Part shown: positions 24,331-36,254 of the stretch, piece by piece
Layout of the letters: each line of letters opens with the position of its first letter
Numbering within the stretch: the first letter of the stretch is position 1
Origin: Hemerocallis citrina
Taxonomy: Eukaryota > Streptophyta > Magnoliopsida > Asparagales > Asphodelaceae
Direction of reading: 5' to 3'
NCBI GenBank assembly: GCA_017893485.1
Contig: CM030361.1
Coordinates: 304,878,822-304,942,821 of the forward strand
Length of the DNA: 64,000 nt
The notes under the pieces: generated by a model
The model's input: the letters and a program-made list of their open reading frames with translations, nothing else
Database searches by the model: none
What the model was told of the DNA's origin: nothing
Translations under genes and position numbers: made by a program

Positions 24331-24839
24331 ATAGTCTGGAGTCGTGATGCGCTAATATGACCTAAACGTCTGTGCCACAGATCAGCATAAGAGGAAACAA
24401 TACCGGCAAAACTAGGAGAGTGGTGTGCACGAAGAAAATCTAGATAATATAGACGACCCTAACGACTAGCACGCCCAAATTCCTCACCGGTGGAGGAATC
24501 AGTAATAGAACAACCTAAATAGTCAAAAGTAACGAGAAGACCACTATCGCACAACGCACTAATAGAAATAAGGTTTATTGATAAATGAGGAGCATAAAGA
24601 ACATATGGTAATGTGAGTGTGGGAGAACTAATTGTTCCTGAGTGTGTAATAAGAAGTGGTGAGCCATCAGCTGTGTGTAGAAATGGAGAGTGAAAGGGAA
24701 GTGCTGTGCAGGTGGTGAATAGTGTCTGATTACTAGTGAGATGATGTGATGCACCAGAATCTAAAATCCAGAAGGAATTCATATGGGGAGTGGTAGAAAG
24801 TGCAGAAGCAGAGGAACTAGCATTGATAGACTGACCCAT
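24230..24839 (-). pseudogene. copia #3 protease and HHCC zinc region
   Basis: FWILDSGASHHLTSNQTLF gives the protease DSGA active site (about 24745-24785). LSINLISISALCDSGL follows, then the HHCC segment (RLGHISASRLQ ... DCHGCHLAKHIALP) to about 24240. A stop separates the 126-codon frame from the HHCC part. Confidence 0.88.
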
Positions 24840-25202
24840 GAGCTGTAGTTCCAGCTGTGTGGGGCGTTGCTGAAGATTAGCCTAATCAGCAAGAGATGGC
24901 AAGACTGGAGTGACGGGCATGGCCAAGGATGTGAGGGACGACGCACTGCGAGGGCTGCTGTGACTGAGAGCACGAGGGAGATGCTGCTAGTGTCTGAATC
25001 GGTTTAGGGAGCAGGACGGTGCTACCGGTGTCGGAAGTAGAGGTGTGGTAGGGTGAGCAATGATGTTAGGAGAAGGTAGGAGGCCAGAAGCAGACTGAAA
25101 GTGATGATGCTGCTGATTGAATCTGGAGGAGGAACGAGAGGCGGTTGCATCTAGAAAGTCAGTGGAGGCAGAAATATGTGAGAGAGACTGAGATTCCATC
25201 AA
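24840..25202 (-). pseudogene. copia #3 gag-less polyprotein leader
   Basis: From ATG at 25202 the frame reads MMESQSLSHISASTDFLDAT, then a Ser/Pro/His-rich stretch with two stops, and reaches the protease within about 130 codons. A normal copia gag needs about 250-300 residues with a UBN2 domain and CCHC knuckle, and neither is present. The homologous part of copia #2 (about 35760-36185) has the same short layout, so the loss predates both insertions. Confidence 0.7.
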
Positions 25203-25226
25203 GTAGCAGTACCTGTATATATATAA

Positions 25227-25328
<102 letters not shown>

Positions 25329-25410
25329 TATATTTTTTCCGACTTTTCTTTTCTTTTTTGTTTTTTTTGTTTTTTTTTCGACTTTTTTTTCGACTTTTTT
25401 TTTGTTTTGG

Positions 25411-25925
25411 AAGTTCGGATCTGATGACGATCTGGTGGCGGCGGGATTTGATGACGCTGGATTTTGAAGTTCGGATCCGAAGAAGATGAAGTTCAGATTT
25501 GTAGTTGGAGTTGACGAAGATGACTTCGGTATCTGATGACGATTTGATACCGGCGGGATTTGATGACGATCTGATGGCGGCGGGATTTGATGACGCTGGA
25601 TTTTGAAGATCGGATCTGAAGAAGATGAAGTTCGGATCTGAAGTTTAGATGTGTAGTTGGAGTTGAAATTCTGGGAGCACAGGTGAAGAACTTCGAATCT
25701 GAGATGGGTTGCCGATGTTCCTGGACCTGGACGGTGGGAGAGGTGGGAGCGCAGGTCAATAACTTCTCTGCAGTGAAGAGGGTTGTGGGAGAGGTGGGAG
25801 CGCAGGTGAAGAACTTCTCTGGAGTGACGAAGACGATGGGATTTTTTTATTTTTTTATTTTTTTTGCTATTGGAATTTGAGGATTTTTGGATGTAGAAAT
25901 TTAGGAGAAGAAATTTTTTATAATT
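25411..25925 (-). other. copia #3 untranslated leader with internal repeats
   Basis: Between primer site and leader. Diverged copies of 'ggatctgatgacgatctggtggcggcgg' type sequence occur at 25415, 25545 and 25565, and copies of 'gtgggagaggtgggagcgcaggtgaag' type at 25735 and 25790. No coding is apparent. Confidence 0.6.
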
Positions 25926-25938
25926 GGCTCTGATACCA
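25926..25938 (-). promoter_or_regulatory. primer-binding site of copia #3 (tRNA-iMet type)
   Basis: TGGTATCAGAGCC on the minus strand, directly adjoining the LTR at 25939. Confidence 0.95.
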
Positions 25939-26079
25939 TGTTAAGATAAATCAGAGAGAATGAAAACAATATTGAATATTGAATTGAGTTCAACTAAGTA
26001 CAATACCACCTATATATAGGAGGGAAACAAATATCAAAAGAACTCTATAACCAATATGGGACTATAATAATATCTAACA
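25939..26079 (-). repeat. 5' LTR of copia #3
   Basis: 141 bp, about 5 substitutions from the 3' LTR (roughly 3.5 percent), mostly transitions. Confidence 0.95.
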
Positions 26080-26084
26080 GATAT

Positions 26085-26413
26085 AGAACATTATACGATC
26101 TAACAGTTCTACTCATACTGAAGTGAGTTTCAATTCTGAAGAAGTTATGGTCCCCTCAAGTGATGAGAATGGAGAAATAAAAAAGCCGCGCCCTGATATA
26201 CAATCAGAAAAGAGTAGAATTCTTGTGTGCAATGGTGAGATAGTGGAAGCCGATATTTATCCTTCAAATCCATTATTTGATATCATGCTAACACCGAGTT
26301 CTTTACCACCCATGCATGCCTTCAATTCCTAACCCTGCCATTAAGAGGGCACCAAGTCGGGAGATGATATCCATAAGAAGGTATCAAGGAAGTCATGTCA
26401 AACCAAAATGCAG
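26085..26413 (+). pseudogene. continuation of unknown gene fragment after copia #3
   Basis: Starting just beyond the TSD, the plus strand has an acidic open stretch (HTEVSFNSEEVMVPSSDENG, then KPRPDIQSEKSRILVCNGEI and PSNPLFDIMLTPSSLPP) ending at 26332. With the copia removed it joins the piece ending at 21431, whose sequence is also acidic (SDKEDDG). I do not recognise the protein. The LTR at 26414 cuts it next. Confidence 0.5.
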
Positions 26414-29290
26414 TGTAACGCCCCGAATCCCAAATCACTGAATTCGAGATGTTCTACAGGATCTTTTCACTTTCTTTAGTACAATTTTACAAGAAAATTC
26501 AAATTTTTCTTGATACATCAGAGTTACATCAATATTACATTTTTCCTTTGCACAGCGGAAGTAAAAATACAACAATTAATTAAATGTACAACAACATGGT
26601 ACAATCTTTATGCATCCATTCCTCTTTACTCATGCAATTACCTGCATACAAACTGTGGGTACGTCAGCTTATTCAACTGACGATAGTTATACATGGCCAT
26701 CCTCTCTATGCCAGAAACAGTATAACGAATCTCATTTCTTAACAATCACAAACTTGTTCAATATAAGCATATAAATCAAATGGAACTCTTAAAGATGTCG
26801 TGTCGTGATTATGCACTTAATCCTTAATGCAATTATTTAATTTACATGACACTAATGCACACTTGTTCGGATTCTATGCATCCCATACTACATAGGTCCG
26901 AGGGCAAGCCTCTTAACCGTTCTTCATTTTGGTAGGGTTCAATCCCTCGCCATGACTTACTCTACTTCTGTAATTACGGTGAGTATCTTAGATGATTCTA
27001 TGAGTACAAGCATGTATCCTGGCCCCTGGAGTAGAATTCCGTGCCATGTCTTGACTCATCAAGCATGCATTCTGCGGCAATTCAGCCTCCTCCCTGAACA
27101 CAATCCTCTTGCAGTCACCAAAACATCCCATGAGCGTGACTAAGGTCCGATCATTCTGAGTTGTGCCCGCGCCATGTCTTGACTCATCAAGCATGCATTT
27201 TGCGGCTCACACACCCGCACCGTAAACCCTAGTTCTCATACTTATATTTTTCTCTCACTTTCATCACCTCTTCACTATGTACTAAATATTAGAATCATGA
27301 ATACAAATCAAAGCTCTAGAGTTAGCCTCTCCACTAAACCGGACTTATCATTTCATTTCGATACATGACCAACCTTGGTCTTTCAGTTCCCATTTCATTT
27401 CATTCATTTCACTGCCGGGAGAGACTTAGCTACTCTTGGTTTCAATTTATAATTCACAACTTCCAATTGAGCACTTTCAGCTCATCATTCATTTAGAGTC
27501 TCACAGACTTTCTCATCATGATTTTAGCATTTAATATTCATTCTATTCTCAATTCCCATTTATGATTCATTTTTATATAAATCCACACAGTCATAAAAAG
27601 AGTTCATAGAATTCGATCATAAAGTTCACAACTTCCAACAACCATAAATAAAATGAAATCTCATACACACCAAAGTTCACTCTGTACAGTCGACTTGGAA
27701 GGACACCAGTCGACTCATACAGTCGATACAGGTTCATCATAATCACTCGGGATAGTCGACTGCTGCACCCAGTCAGTCGGCTGTCCCGCAACCTTTCATG
27801 TTCACAGTGTCATCCACATAACAGTCGACTGTTCATCTATCAGTCGTCTGTTCTGGGATTCTTTAATAGTACATTTCCATGTTCAGCTCAGTCGACTGGC
27901 TACACGCACTAAGTCGACTGGTCAGTTTCTTAATTCCAAAACAGAGATTATGTTTCCAACCATTCTCATATGCACTTTCATCACAGCATACATACATTCA
28001 TATTTTTATAGACACCACACTTCTTACTGGTTCAGTAACATGGTAGCATGGAATTTCAATTTACTAATATGTTCTTTTCTTTAAGGGAAACACTTTAAAC
28101 ATGCACTCACACTATTCATAACTTTCTTACGAAGATGAAGATATAAATCTCAAGTCATTATACTAGGTCAAACATAATGGAATATCTTATTTCATGGAAT
28201 TTCCAAATAGTCATGCTTAAGTCAAGGCACCAGTCGGCTGAACACCTTGCCAGTCGACTGCACCGACAGTTCTCAGTTTTGTCAATCATCGCTAGTTCTT
28301 TTTATTCATTTACCTTCCCTCCATCATATGTGTCATAGGGAAAAATGTAAAAATTAATGATCACACGATTACGTCTATTTGCACATATGTTTATTCCCGC
28401 ATCATGAAAAATAATTGTCTCGTACCAGTCAACTGGTTCATGCGACAGTCGACTGTACCGACACTTTCGTTCTTATTATCAACAGCATGTTCAAGCAATT
28501 TCCAATACATTCAATTTACCTTTTATAACATGGTAGCAATCATAATGATCATGGTATAATTCCTACATTAGAAGTCCTGAGAAACACCCACCTTTTATGA
28601 AGAAATAATCGAAATCCCGCAAAAGCTCCTCAATATAGTGAACGCCTCCTTGCTCCTTGCACCTTGCTCCTTTGCTCCACACCGAACCTTCAGATGTACT
28701 CCTCGGTCTTCACAAAAAGCTCCCACACACAACTCTCACAATACCTCTCTCTTAATAAGAACAATCTTAGTGTAAGAGAGATAGGGAAATGGGAGGGGTA
28801 TTTATACTAGGAAATAAGTAGAATAGAAGGCTAGGATTTATTGGGGAGTTATAAGATCAAGGGTTGGGATGCATTATGGGGTTGAGAAACTACCCACACT
28901 TCACAAATAACCACCCATGATCTACCCCACTATCCTACTCACATCCGGCCACAAGCTAGTGTGCTTGTGCACGTGTACGTTGAGTGCACGTGCACACACA
29001 AACCGCACCACTAATATAAAATACCCGGAAAATAGAAGAAAAGGTGCTACATATTGCAAGTTGTAGAAAATAATACAAGAGGTTTGAATTCATGGGCTAA
29101 AATTAATTGGGCCAAAATAAATATTTTTAAAAGAAGATAAGTAAATTAACATTGGGCTTTAAGAAAATGTTTTATAGAAAACAATAGACTTTATTCATCA
29201 TGTTGAGAAATAATAGTCAACATGCTACACAAGCATACCATATGTAAAAATAAATAATCTTTCATGTATTTGAAAAATCAGGGTATTACA
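26414..29290 (-). repeat. probable solo LTR of a Del/Tekay-like gypsy element
   Basis: The ends are tgtaacgcccc and gggtattaca. The minus strand has a TATA box (TATAAATACCCC, about 28795-28806) followed by a leader-like region, so the LTR is minus-oriented. The flanks tgcag (26409-26413) and cgtag (29291-29295) agree at 3 of 5 bases, so the TSD is only suggestive. The 2.88-kb length, (c)agtcgac motif clusters (27680-28450) and a duplicated ~45-bp block near 27045 and 27175 are notable. No gag or pol lies next to it. Confidence 0.75.
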
Positions 29291-29847
29291 CGTAGAAATC
29301 AAAACATTATCTAAAGTAGAGGGATCAAAATACCTGCATGCATATAACGATCTTTTCAAAATAAAATTTTCAAGATGAATCACCTTTTCTAGCTTAAGAC
29401 TAAGAGTTTATTCATCAACTGAACCCTTAGACCCTTACAGAACCCATTAGGTACTTTAACACAGAGAGAGATAACTTACCAATGAAACCAAACCAAAACA
29501 AAACAAAACAAAATACAATTAATCCTAATAATGTAACTAAATAATTTCTTTATTTAGTCACTAAAAAAACCCTTTAAAAACAAAATCACCCAGCAGAACT
29601 TCATATCACCATATAAATGATTCAATATCAACCAAGTCAAAAAATTTAATACAGTACCATAACAACATATAAAAGCAAAACTCCTTTAATGTAACTCATC
29701 TCCCTCCACCCTAAAACCAATAAAACCAACCTTTCATCTTAGCAAAAGACCAGATAAGGCAATAGTACAAATCATCACCTAATGGGGTCTAGTTTGAACA
29801 CCAGGTGAAGAATTGGAGGAGTCTACAACTATTAATTCAAATCAATA
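29291..29847. other. AT-rich sequence, no gene seen
   Basis: Probably intronic or flanking sequence of the captured gene fragment that follows. An (acaaa)n-type run occurs at 29494-29516. Confidence 0.4.
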
Positions 29848-30900
29848 TTAATGAAGGAAAATATAAATTACCGTAGATGATGGAAAGAGGAGCAGAGCAA
29901 TGTCTATGGCAGTTAGCGTAGAAGTGGGCAAACTCGAGGGCGTTGGGGGAGAGAGTGATGGCCTTGCGGGCGAAGCGGAGGGGTTGGAGCTTGGCAACAA
30001 AAGAAAGTTATAATTCTGCTTGATTAAGAGCAAGAAACTTGACAGATAATGATATTAACTCATAGGTAGGCGTCTCTTTCCAGAAAGAAAGTTCTGTTAT
30101 GGAGTATGATTGAACATTAAATATAAAATTGAGATTAACTTACTAACTCAGGTACATACTCCATTGGCCCTCTCACCTTTAAACTCATAATCTTGAACTT
30201 AACATTGCTTTTCTGATCTTGTGGTTCTCATTGTTCTCTGGTTGTTCCACAAACTTGAAAACTGCAATTCAAATTGAAATGTAGAATCAAAGTACTCTTC
30301 ATTTTTGTATTAAAAACACAACCTTTGCTACTACAGTAGAAAAGTCATATTCATAAATATGGAAGAAAAGGTAGAAGTGGAGAAGAGATTACAGTACCAG
30401 TTGCTATAACACTCTCTCTAGGAAATAAATTTTAAAAAAGTTCATCGCGTTGGGGCATTTAAACCATGGTTTTAAAACTCACTATCAAGTTTCGTATCAG
30501 ACTTCCAACAATGGTGTCGGTTTCGGCATTCTGGGAAACAACAGGTGTAGGCTCAGTATATCAAACTATTTGGTGTTGGCATTGTAAAGTTATTAAAATT
30601 GAATAAGAAACATACAATAGTTAAAATATTTAAATACAGTGACGGCCCTGCGGGGCAGAGCGAAGGTGGTGGATCTTGGTTGGGAGGGGGGTCATCTATG
30701 AGGAAGGCGATCTTGACGGAGATGGTGTTGTGGATGCCGTGGAGGAGAGCCGAAGAATCCTAATGCTTCACGAACACTTCGCAGCGACTTGATGTAGTTG
30801 CCGCAGCAGAGGGCCGTGAGGACCGCATTCGGCCTTCATTACGTCGGAGGGGGAGAGGCTCATTGGCGGCGGCGGCAGGGGTTTGGGATTAGGTTAGGGT
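29848..30900 (-). pseudogene. fragment of DUF627/DUF629 (inactive ubiquitin hydrolase-like) gene
   Basis: On the minus strand, 30640-30870 reads MKAEC, then ALCCGNYIKSLRSVREAL and ALLHGIHNTISVKIAFLIDDP in shifting frames. 29880-30000 reads RFARKAITLSPNALEFAHFYANC. Plant DUF627 proteins (N-terminal part of the inactive ubiquitin carboxyl-terminal hydrolase 53/54 group) have the same order: AECERALTALRRGNHTKAL, VQGTVCVKVASIIDDP, ARKAVxLSPNSIEFAHFYAN. The two pieces are separated by intron-like DNA (30040-30640). Frameshifts make it a pseudogene, apparently captured. Confidence 0.6.
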
Positions 30901-31195
30901 TTCTTTTCTTGTCCATCGGTAGAACTGAGATCGCGACCCTAATAACATGGTTGGTTGAGTTTTGGGATTAGGGTTTTGAGATGAAGTTTTAGAATTGGGG
31001 TTAGGGTTTGGGTTTTGAGAAATTGAGAGAGATCGGGATTTTTGGGAAGGAAGAGATTGGAATTGTATAAAGGATGTATGGCTGTGATTAAGCCTCACAT
31101 ATAATCAATCAGATTCGATCGACTGTCCAGATCTGCTCAAATTCGATCGACGGTCCAGATCTGCTCTGGACAGATTTATTGTGGCTTTTATAATA

Positions 31196-31197
<2 letters not shown>

Positions 31198-31285
<88 letters not shown>
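31198..31285. repeat. (AT)n tract at right end of Helitron candidate
   Basis: About 88 bp of pure AT repeat. It is followed by a duplicated ~24-bp block (catcatcagacccgaaacc) at 31290 and 31328. Confidence 0.95.
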
Positions 31286-31287
<2 letters not shown>

Positions 31288-31494
31288 GTACCATCATCAG
31301 ACCCGAAACCAAGATTTGGTTTATTCATCATCAGACCCGAAACCAAGAAATCAAAATTTCAACACATAAAGACTTAATCTTTGATCCCAAACTCTCTCTT
31401 GCAATTCATTGAGACTCATACACAACTAATTAGATCGATTGCCTTTGATTATATTCCTCTACAACATTTATTAGTCAAAGCAGAACATCAACAG

Positions 31495-31497
<3 letters not shown>

Positions 31498-31571
<74 letters not shown>
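31498..31571. repeat. (AT)n left of the MITE
   Basis: An uninterrupted AT run ending at tggggataaaag. Confidence 0.95.
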
Positions 31572-31573
<2 letters not shown>

Positions 31574-31742
31574 GGATAAAAGGGATATGAGCAACTTATT
31601 CATTTAGTAAATGAGCAATTGATTATGTGGCATGCATGTGATACATTGGACAACTAACCCTTTTAAGGATTTTCCAATCACATGTATGCCACATCATCAA
31701 TTGCTTATTTACTAAAGGAGCAAGTTGCTCATACCCCTTTTT

Positions 31743-31745
<3 letters not shown>
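31572..31745. mobile_element. MITE inserted in an (AT)n microsatellite (Micron-like)
   Basis: A 174-bp inverted repeat. The left end gggataaaagggatatgag pairs with the right end (complement GGGAAAAAGGGGTATGAG), and pairing continues through GCAACTT and AGTAAAT/GCAATTGAT to near the centre. AT tracts abut both ends directly. This resembles the Micron class known from rice, which sits in (TA)n. No coding capacity. Confidence 0.8.

Positions 31746-31801
<56 letters not shown>
31746..31801. repeat. (AT)n right of the MITE
   Basis: Second half of the AT microsatellite split by the MITE. Confidence 0.95.
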
Positions 31802-31804
<3 letters not shown>

Positions 31805-32753
31805 TTAGTAAAATATCCATCTTTATCAACTCATAAGCATTCTAACTTATAAAAATCTCAACTTTCTTGATCAAATCAGGAAGATAAAAAGGAAAACAAC
31901 ATATTCATGAGTTCTACTAAGTTCTTAACATTCTTAAGTCATCCATATTGTAAATTTCATCCATATAGTTGCATATTCATTCATGAAAAGTCGTATTTTC
32001 ACTTATCCATCCATCAATTTATTTATTCTATCAACATACAATCTTCTAGCATGCATCCTACTAGACAAATCATCATATTTAATATGCATAAAACAACAAG
32101 AAATCAAACACATGTCACTCACCTCAATGAAGATTCAACGAAAGTAATAAAGAATAAGAAAAACTCTCCTTTTGCAAAAATCTAAGATCCTCGTTTCGAA
32201 ACTCCAAGAAATCAATAATAAAAATATACTTTTGTTTTTGTGCAGAAGAGAGACGGCTGTAGTAGCCCCTATATAGGCCGAAATCTGATGTATTTAGGGT
32301 TTTACAAGTTTTATGGAAACATCCTTTAATAGTTTATTCCTTTAGATATGTGGACCTCCTTTAATAAATTAGCAAAATAGACCAAATCTATTAGGATAAA
32401 AATAAATCTCTTTACCTATGAGTTGGCCGGCCATCATGCTCAGCCCAAAAAACTAAAAATCTGGAGCTTTTACCCCCCAAGTGGTAATTTTGCACAAAAG
32501 CCCATCTTTTGTAATATTTGCTAACATGCCAAATAAATATAAAAAAATCCAAAAAATTCATTAATAATACCTACTAATAAATATTAGGTTTCTCCAAAAT
32601 ATTTTCTGACTTTGAGTTTCTCAAGAAAATATTTGCACGTGTTTTGCACGTGCAAAAGAATAAATTTCTGAAAAATATTTATTAAGTCACCAAAAATCAC
32701 TTTAATTCATTTATTAATCTCAAAAATATTATTTAAAATTCTAGGGTGTTACA
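31802..32753 (-). repeat. terminal part of the outer gypsy LTR
   Basis: AT-rich sequence ending gggtgttaca at 32753. The minus strand has CCTATATAGGGGC (about 32265-32277), a plausible TATA region, and an inverted pair of cacgtgcaaa motifs near 32635-32660. No coding. Confidence 0.7.
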
Positions 32754-33190
32754 TGTGCAATGCACTCGAGTTATCACAATAAAGAGGAGTAGCTCATGTA
32801 AGAGTGACATCCATATTTGATAACAGCCAACGAACATGAACAATCTCTCTAGTAGTAGTTGTCATCGCTTTATACTCAGCTTCTGTGGAAAAACATGCAA
32901 CAACTTCCTATTTCTTGCTTCGCCATGAGATTAGTGAATTACCAAGAAAAAGACAAACCTGTGATAGACCATCTGGTAGTAGGGTCACCCGCCTAATCTG
33001 AAATAGAATATGCACTAAGCTCCACTTTATATGTAGATGACATGAATAATGAGCAAGTGATAGTGCCCCGAAGATATCCGAGGATCCGCATAAGAGTATT
33101 GTAGTCAATTGATGTAGGAGCAAAAACAAACTAATTGACTATACTGACTACATGAGTAATATCGGTTCTGGTCATGCATAAGTAGACAAG
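32754..33190 (-). pseudogene. copia #2 RNase H
   Basis: The minus strand shows LFLGNSLISWRSKK with frame breaks. Nucleotide-level collinearity with 21780-22230 of copia #3 is clear. Many stops. Confidence 0.85.
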
Positions 33191-33262
33191 TTGTCCAACA
33201 ACTGTATCTAGTAGGATCGGGAAGGAGCTCACCATCTGTGGGACGAAGCTTCATGTGGAGCT

Positions 33263-33930
33263 CTAAGGGAGTATTGAATGATCGACTGTCAGATAGACAT
33301 GCATTGGAAATAATATCTGATGTGTATTTTTGTTAAGAAATAAGTATCCCTGATATCCATGGACAATCTCTAGACCCAGAACATAATGTAGTCTGCCAAG
33401 GTCTTTCATATGGAACTGCTGGTGAAGGTATTTCTGGGTGGATGCAATGTTTATGGAATCATCTCCAGTAATAATCATATCATCAACATATAATACTAGT
33501 AGTACCCTCCCATGCCGTGTCGACCGCATAAGCATAGAGTGGTCCTGTGAACTTTGACTGAAACCAGCCTGTGTGATGATATGGCAAAACACTCAAACTT
33601 GGCTTGAAGGGCCTCTTTCAGACCATATATAGCACCACGTAGAAGACAAACATGACGATGGAGTGTGGTAAGGCCAGGAGGAGGATGCATGTAAACAATC
33701 TCAGATAAGGTACCATGTAGAAAGGCATTCTTCACGTCCATCTAGTATAAAGACCACTGATGAATGGTGGCAACAACAAGGAGAGTGCGAACTGTAGTCA
33801 ACTGTGCAAAAAAGTCTCATCATAATCAATGTCATGCTCTTGAGTAAATCATTGGGCAACTAGACAAGCCTTGTGCCGCTCAATGGACCTATTTGGTCGA
33901 TGTTTGATCTTGAAGATCCACTTGCCGCTA
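33263..33930 (-). pseudogene. copia #2 reverse transcriptase
   Basis: [38 protein letters not shown] and, in another frame, [14 protein letters not shown] and MKDLGRLHYVLGLEI. The frame changes near 33590 and the LKHAPQAWFE motif is damaged. Confidence 0.88.
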
Positions 33931-34579
33931 ACAGGCTGAACGCCCACTAACAGTGAAACGTCACAAGTTCCATTTTGATTAAGTGCACTGAACTCCTCTG
34001 CAATAGCTTCTCGCCACTAGGGATATTGAATTGCTTCCTAATAAGTTCTAGGCTCACGTATGGAGTGTAATGAGATATGCATAAAACTGTGGTGAGTAGG
34101 AAGCTAGGTTCTAAAGCCAAAATGGCCAGAAGGACCAGTGGCTTCAGGTATATAACGTGCCGGTGTGATGCCCGAAATGGAGCGTGTAGACTGACGGACC
34201 AGTGGTAGATTGGCAGGGTGTGGGGGTGAGGTCGGTGGTGTGGGTGCATGTAGCAGTGGGGATGGAGGTGGTGTGGGTGCATGATGTTGTGGTGATGCAG
34301 ATAGTGTCTCTGTAGGAGGAACAATTTGTGTAATGTCTGAATGAGATGAGAAAGGGGCCAAAGGAGTGGGATCGAAAGGAATGTGTGAAGAGGTGTCCAT
34401 GGAGGTAGGCCCAACAATTGGGGAATCGAGAAAGCTGGTATCCTCAGGAGAGGTCAAGTAGTAAGGAGAGTCTTTCACAATGGAGACATGTCAGGAAATA
34501 CGAACATGACCCACCGATGGATCAAAACAATGATATCCTTTGTGCTCTGAACTGATACCTAGGTGAACGCACTATGCAG

Positions 34580-35300
34580 CGCAAGCGGTGAGCTTCATGC
34601 ACTCATTGAGAGGGATAAGGATATAACAGATGCACCAAAAAATACGGTGCATACTGTAGTCCGGTGGTGAGTGATTAAGAGCCTCATTAGATGTCGTACC
34701 AGAGAGGGTAGACGAGTGAGTGATGTTAATGAGGCTAACAGAAGTCATGAAAGCTTTAGCCCAGAAAGAACGAGAAACAGAAGATGAGAGTAAAAGAACA
34801 TGAGTTGTCTCAAGAATGTGTCGATACTTGCGTTCAGCTATACCATTCTGCTCATGTATGTTAGAGCATGATTGCTAAAAAAAGTGTGCCGTGAGACTGA
34901 AGGATCGATCTCATAGCAGTAAAAGTGTACTCACGAACACCGTCGGAGCGAAAAGTCTTGATGCGCATACTGAACTGAGTGTGAATCATGGTCGTAAATA
35001 ACTGGTAAATATTAGGAATCTCATATCGTTGGTGCATAAGAAAAATCTATGTATATCGAGTGAAATCATCAATGAAGGCAACATAATAGAGATAGCCTTT
35101 GCATGAAGGTACATGAGAGGGTCCCTATATGTCCGAATGAACAAGTTGAAAAGGATGGGTAGTTTGAGAAGTGGTTTTATTATTAAAAGGGAATGCTATG
35201 TGTTTGGCCAAATGACAACCTTGACAATCAGATAAATGTGTAAAGAAAAGAGGACCAAGGGAACTACGGACTAAAGTCTTGATTCGAGACACACTAATAT
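34580..35300 (-). pseudogene. copia #2 integrase
   Basis: Nucleotide collinearity with 23640-24330 of copia #3 is obvious (for example the region around cattctgctcatg, 34847). No frame stays open for long. The Pro/His-rich linker at 33947-34478 follows it. Confidence 0.8.
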
Positions 35301-35309
35301 GATCTAAAC

Positions 35310-35800
35310 ATTTGTGTCACATGTCAGCATTAAAGGACACAACACAGGTAAAATTAGGATGAGATTTATGTGCATGTAGAAAGTCTAGGTGATATAGACG
35401 ACCATGTCGACTAGCACGCCTAAACTCCTGACCAGTATGTGAATCAATAATAGAACAACCTAACGAATTAAATGTAATGACAAGACCACTATCGCACAAC
35501 GCACTAATGGAAATAAGATTTATTGATAAATGGGGAGCATAAAGAACATAAGGCAATGTGAGAGTGGAAGAGCTAATAGACCCTGAGTGTGTAGTGAGAA
35601 GTTGTGAACTATTGGTTGTGTGAAGGGATGGAGAGTGAGAAGAAAGTGCAGTGCTGGTGGTGAGCAGTGTATAATTACTAGAAAAATGATGTAATGCACC
35701 AGATCTAAAATCCAGGAAGAATTCATATCGGGAGTAACAAAGAATGCAGGGGCAGAGGGGCTAGCAGTGACAGACAGTCTGCAGAGCTGGAGTTCCAACT
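35310..35800 (-). pseudogene. copia #2 protease
   Basis: NSSWILDL gives the protease start, with the active-site DSGA disrupted by a one-base loss. Then come LSINLISISALCDSGLVITF and GQEFRRASRHGRLYHLDF. Frame change near 35540. Confidence 0.85.
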
Positions 35801-36185
35801 GAGCGAGGTGATGATGAAGATTGGCTCAATCGGCAGGAGATGGCAAGGCTAGAGTAACGGTCATGGCCGAAGATGTAAGGGAAGAAGTACTGCGAGGATG
35901 AATGAGACTGGTGGTGTTGTGGCAGAGATCGAAATGAGGACGGAGATGTTGCTGTTGTTCGGATCGGGATAGGGAGCTGGATGGTGCTATCGATGTCAGA
36001 AGAAGGGGTGGGGCAGGGTTGGGGATGATGCCGGTAGGAGAAAGGAGACCGAAATCAGGATGATGGCGGTGTTGCTACTGTCTGAATCTGGATCGGGATT
36101 GGGATGTGAGGGAGAGTGAAGAGGAAGTTGTAGCTGCGGGGAAGTCGGTGGAGACAGAAAGATACAGATGAAATTGGGGTTCCAT
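35801..36185 (-). pseudogene. copia #2 gag-less leader
   Basis: From the ATG near 36185 (MEPQFHLYLSVSTDF) to protease is about 130 codons with no gag domain, the same short layout as copia #3. Both copies have a stop at the codon before ANL (TGA here, TAG in copia #3), each one step from TGG. Confidence 0.65.
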
Positions 36186-36254
36186 TGGAGAAGTACAAGT
36201 AGCTGCAATTTTTTTCGGGTTTTTTTTGCATATATATATATATATATATATATA

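Larger units (their letters stand above)
32754..36235 (-). mobile_element. Ty1/copia #2, main part (RNase H to leader)
   Basis: It resumes at the TSD tgtgc and runs in the order RNase H, RT, integrase, protease, leader on the minus strand, collinear with copia #3. It is full of stops and frameshifts, more than copia #3, so it is older. The 5' LTR and primer site are absent; the sequence ends in an (AT)n tract at 36233-36254, where unrelated sequence begins. Confidence 0.92.
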
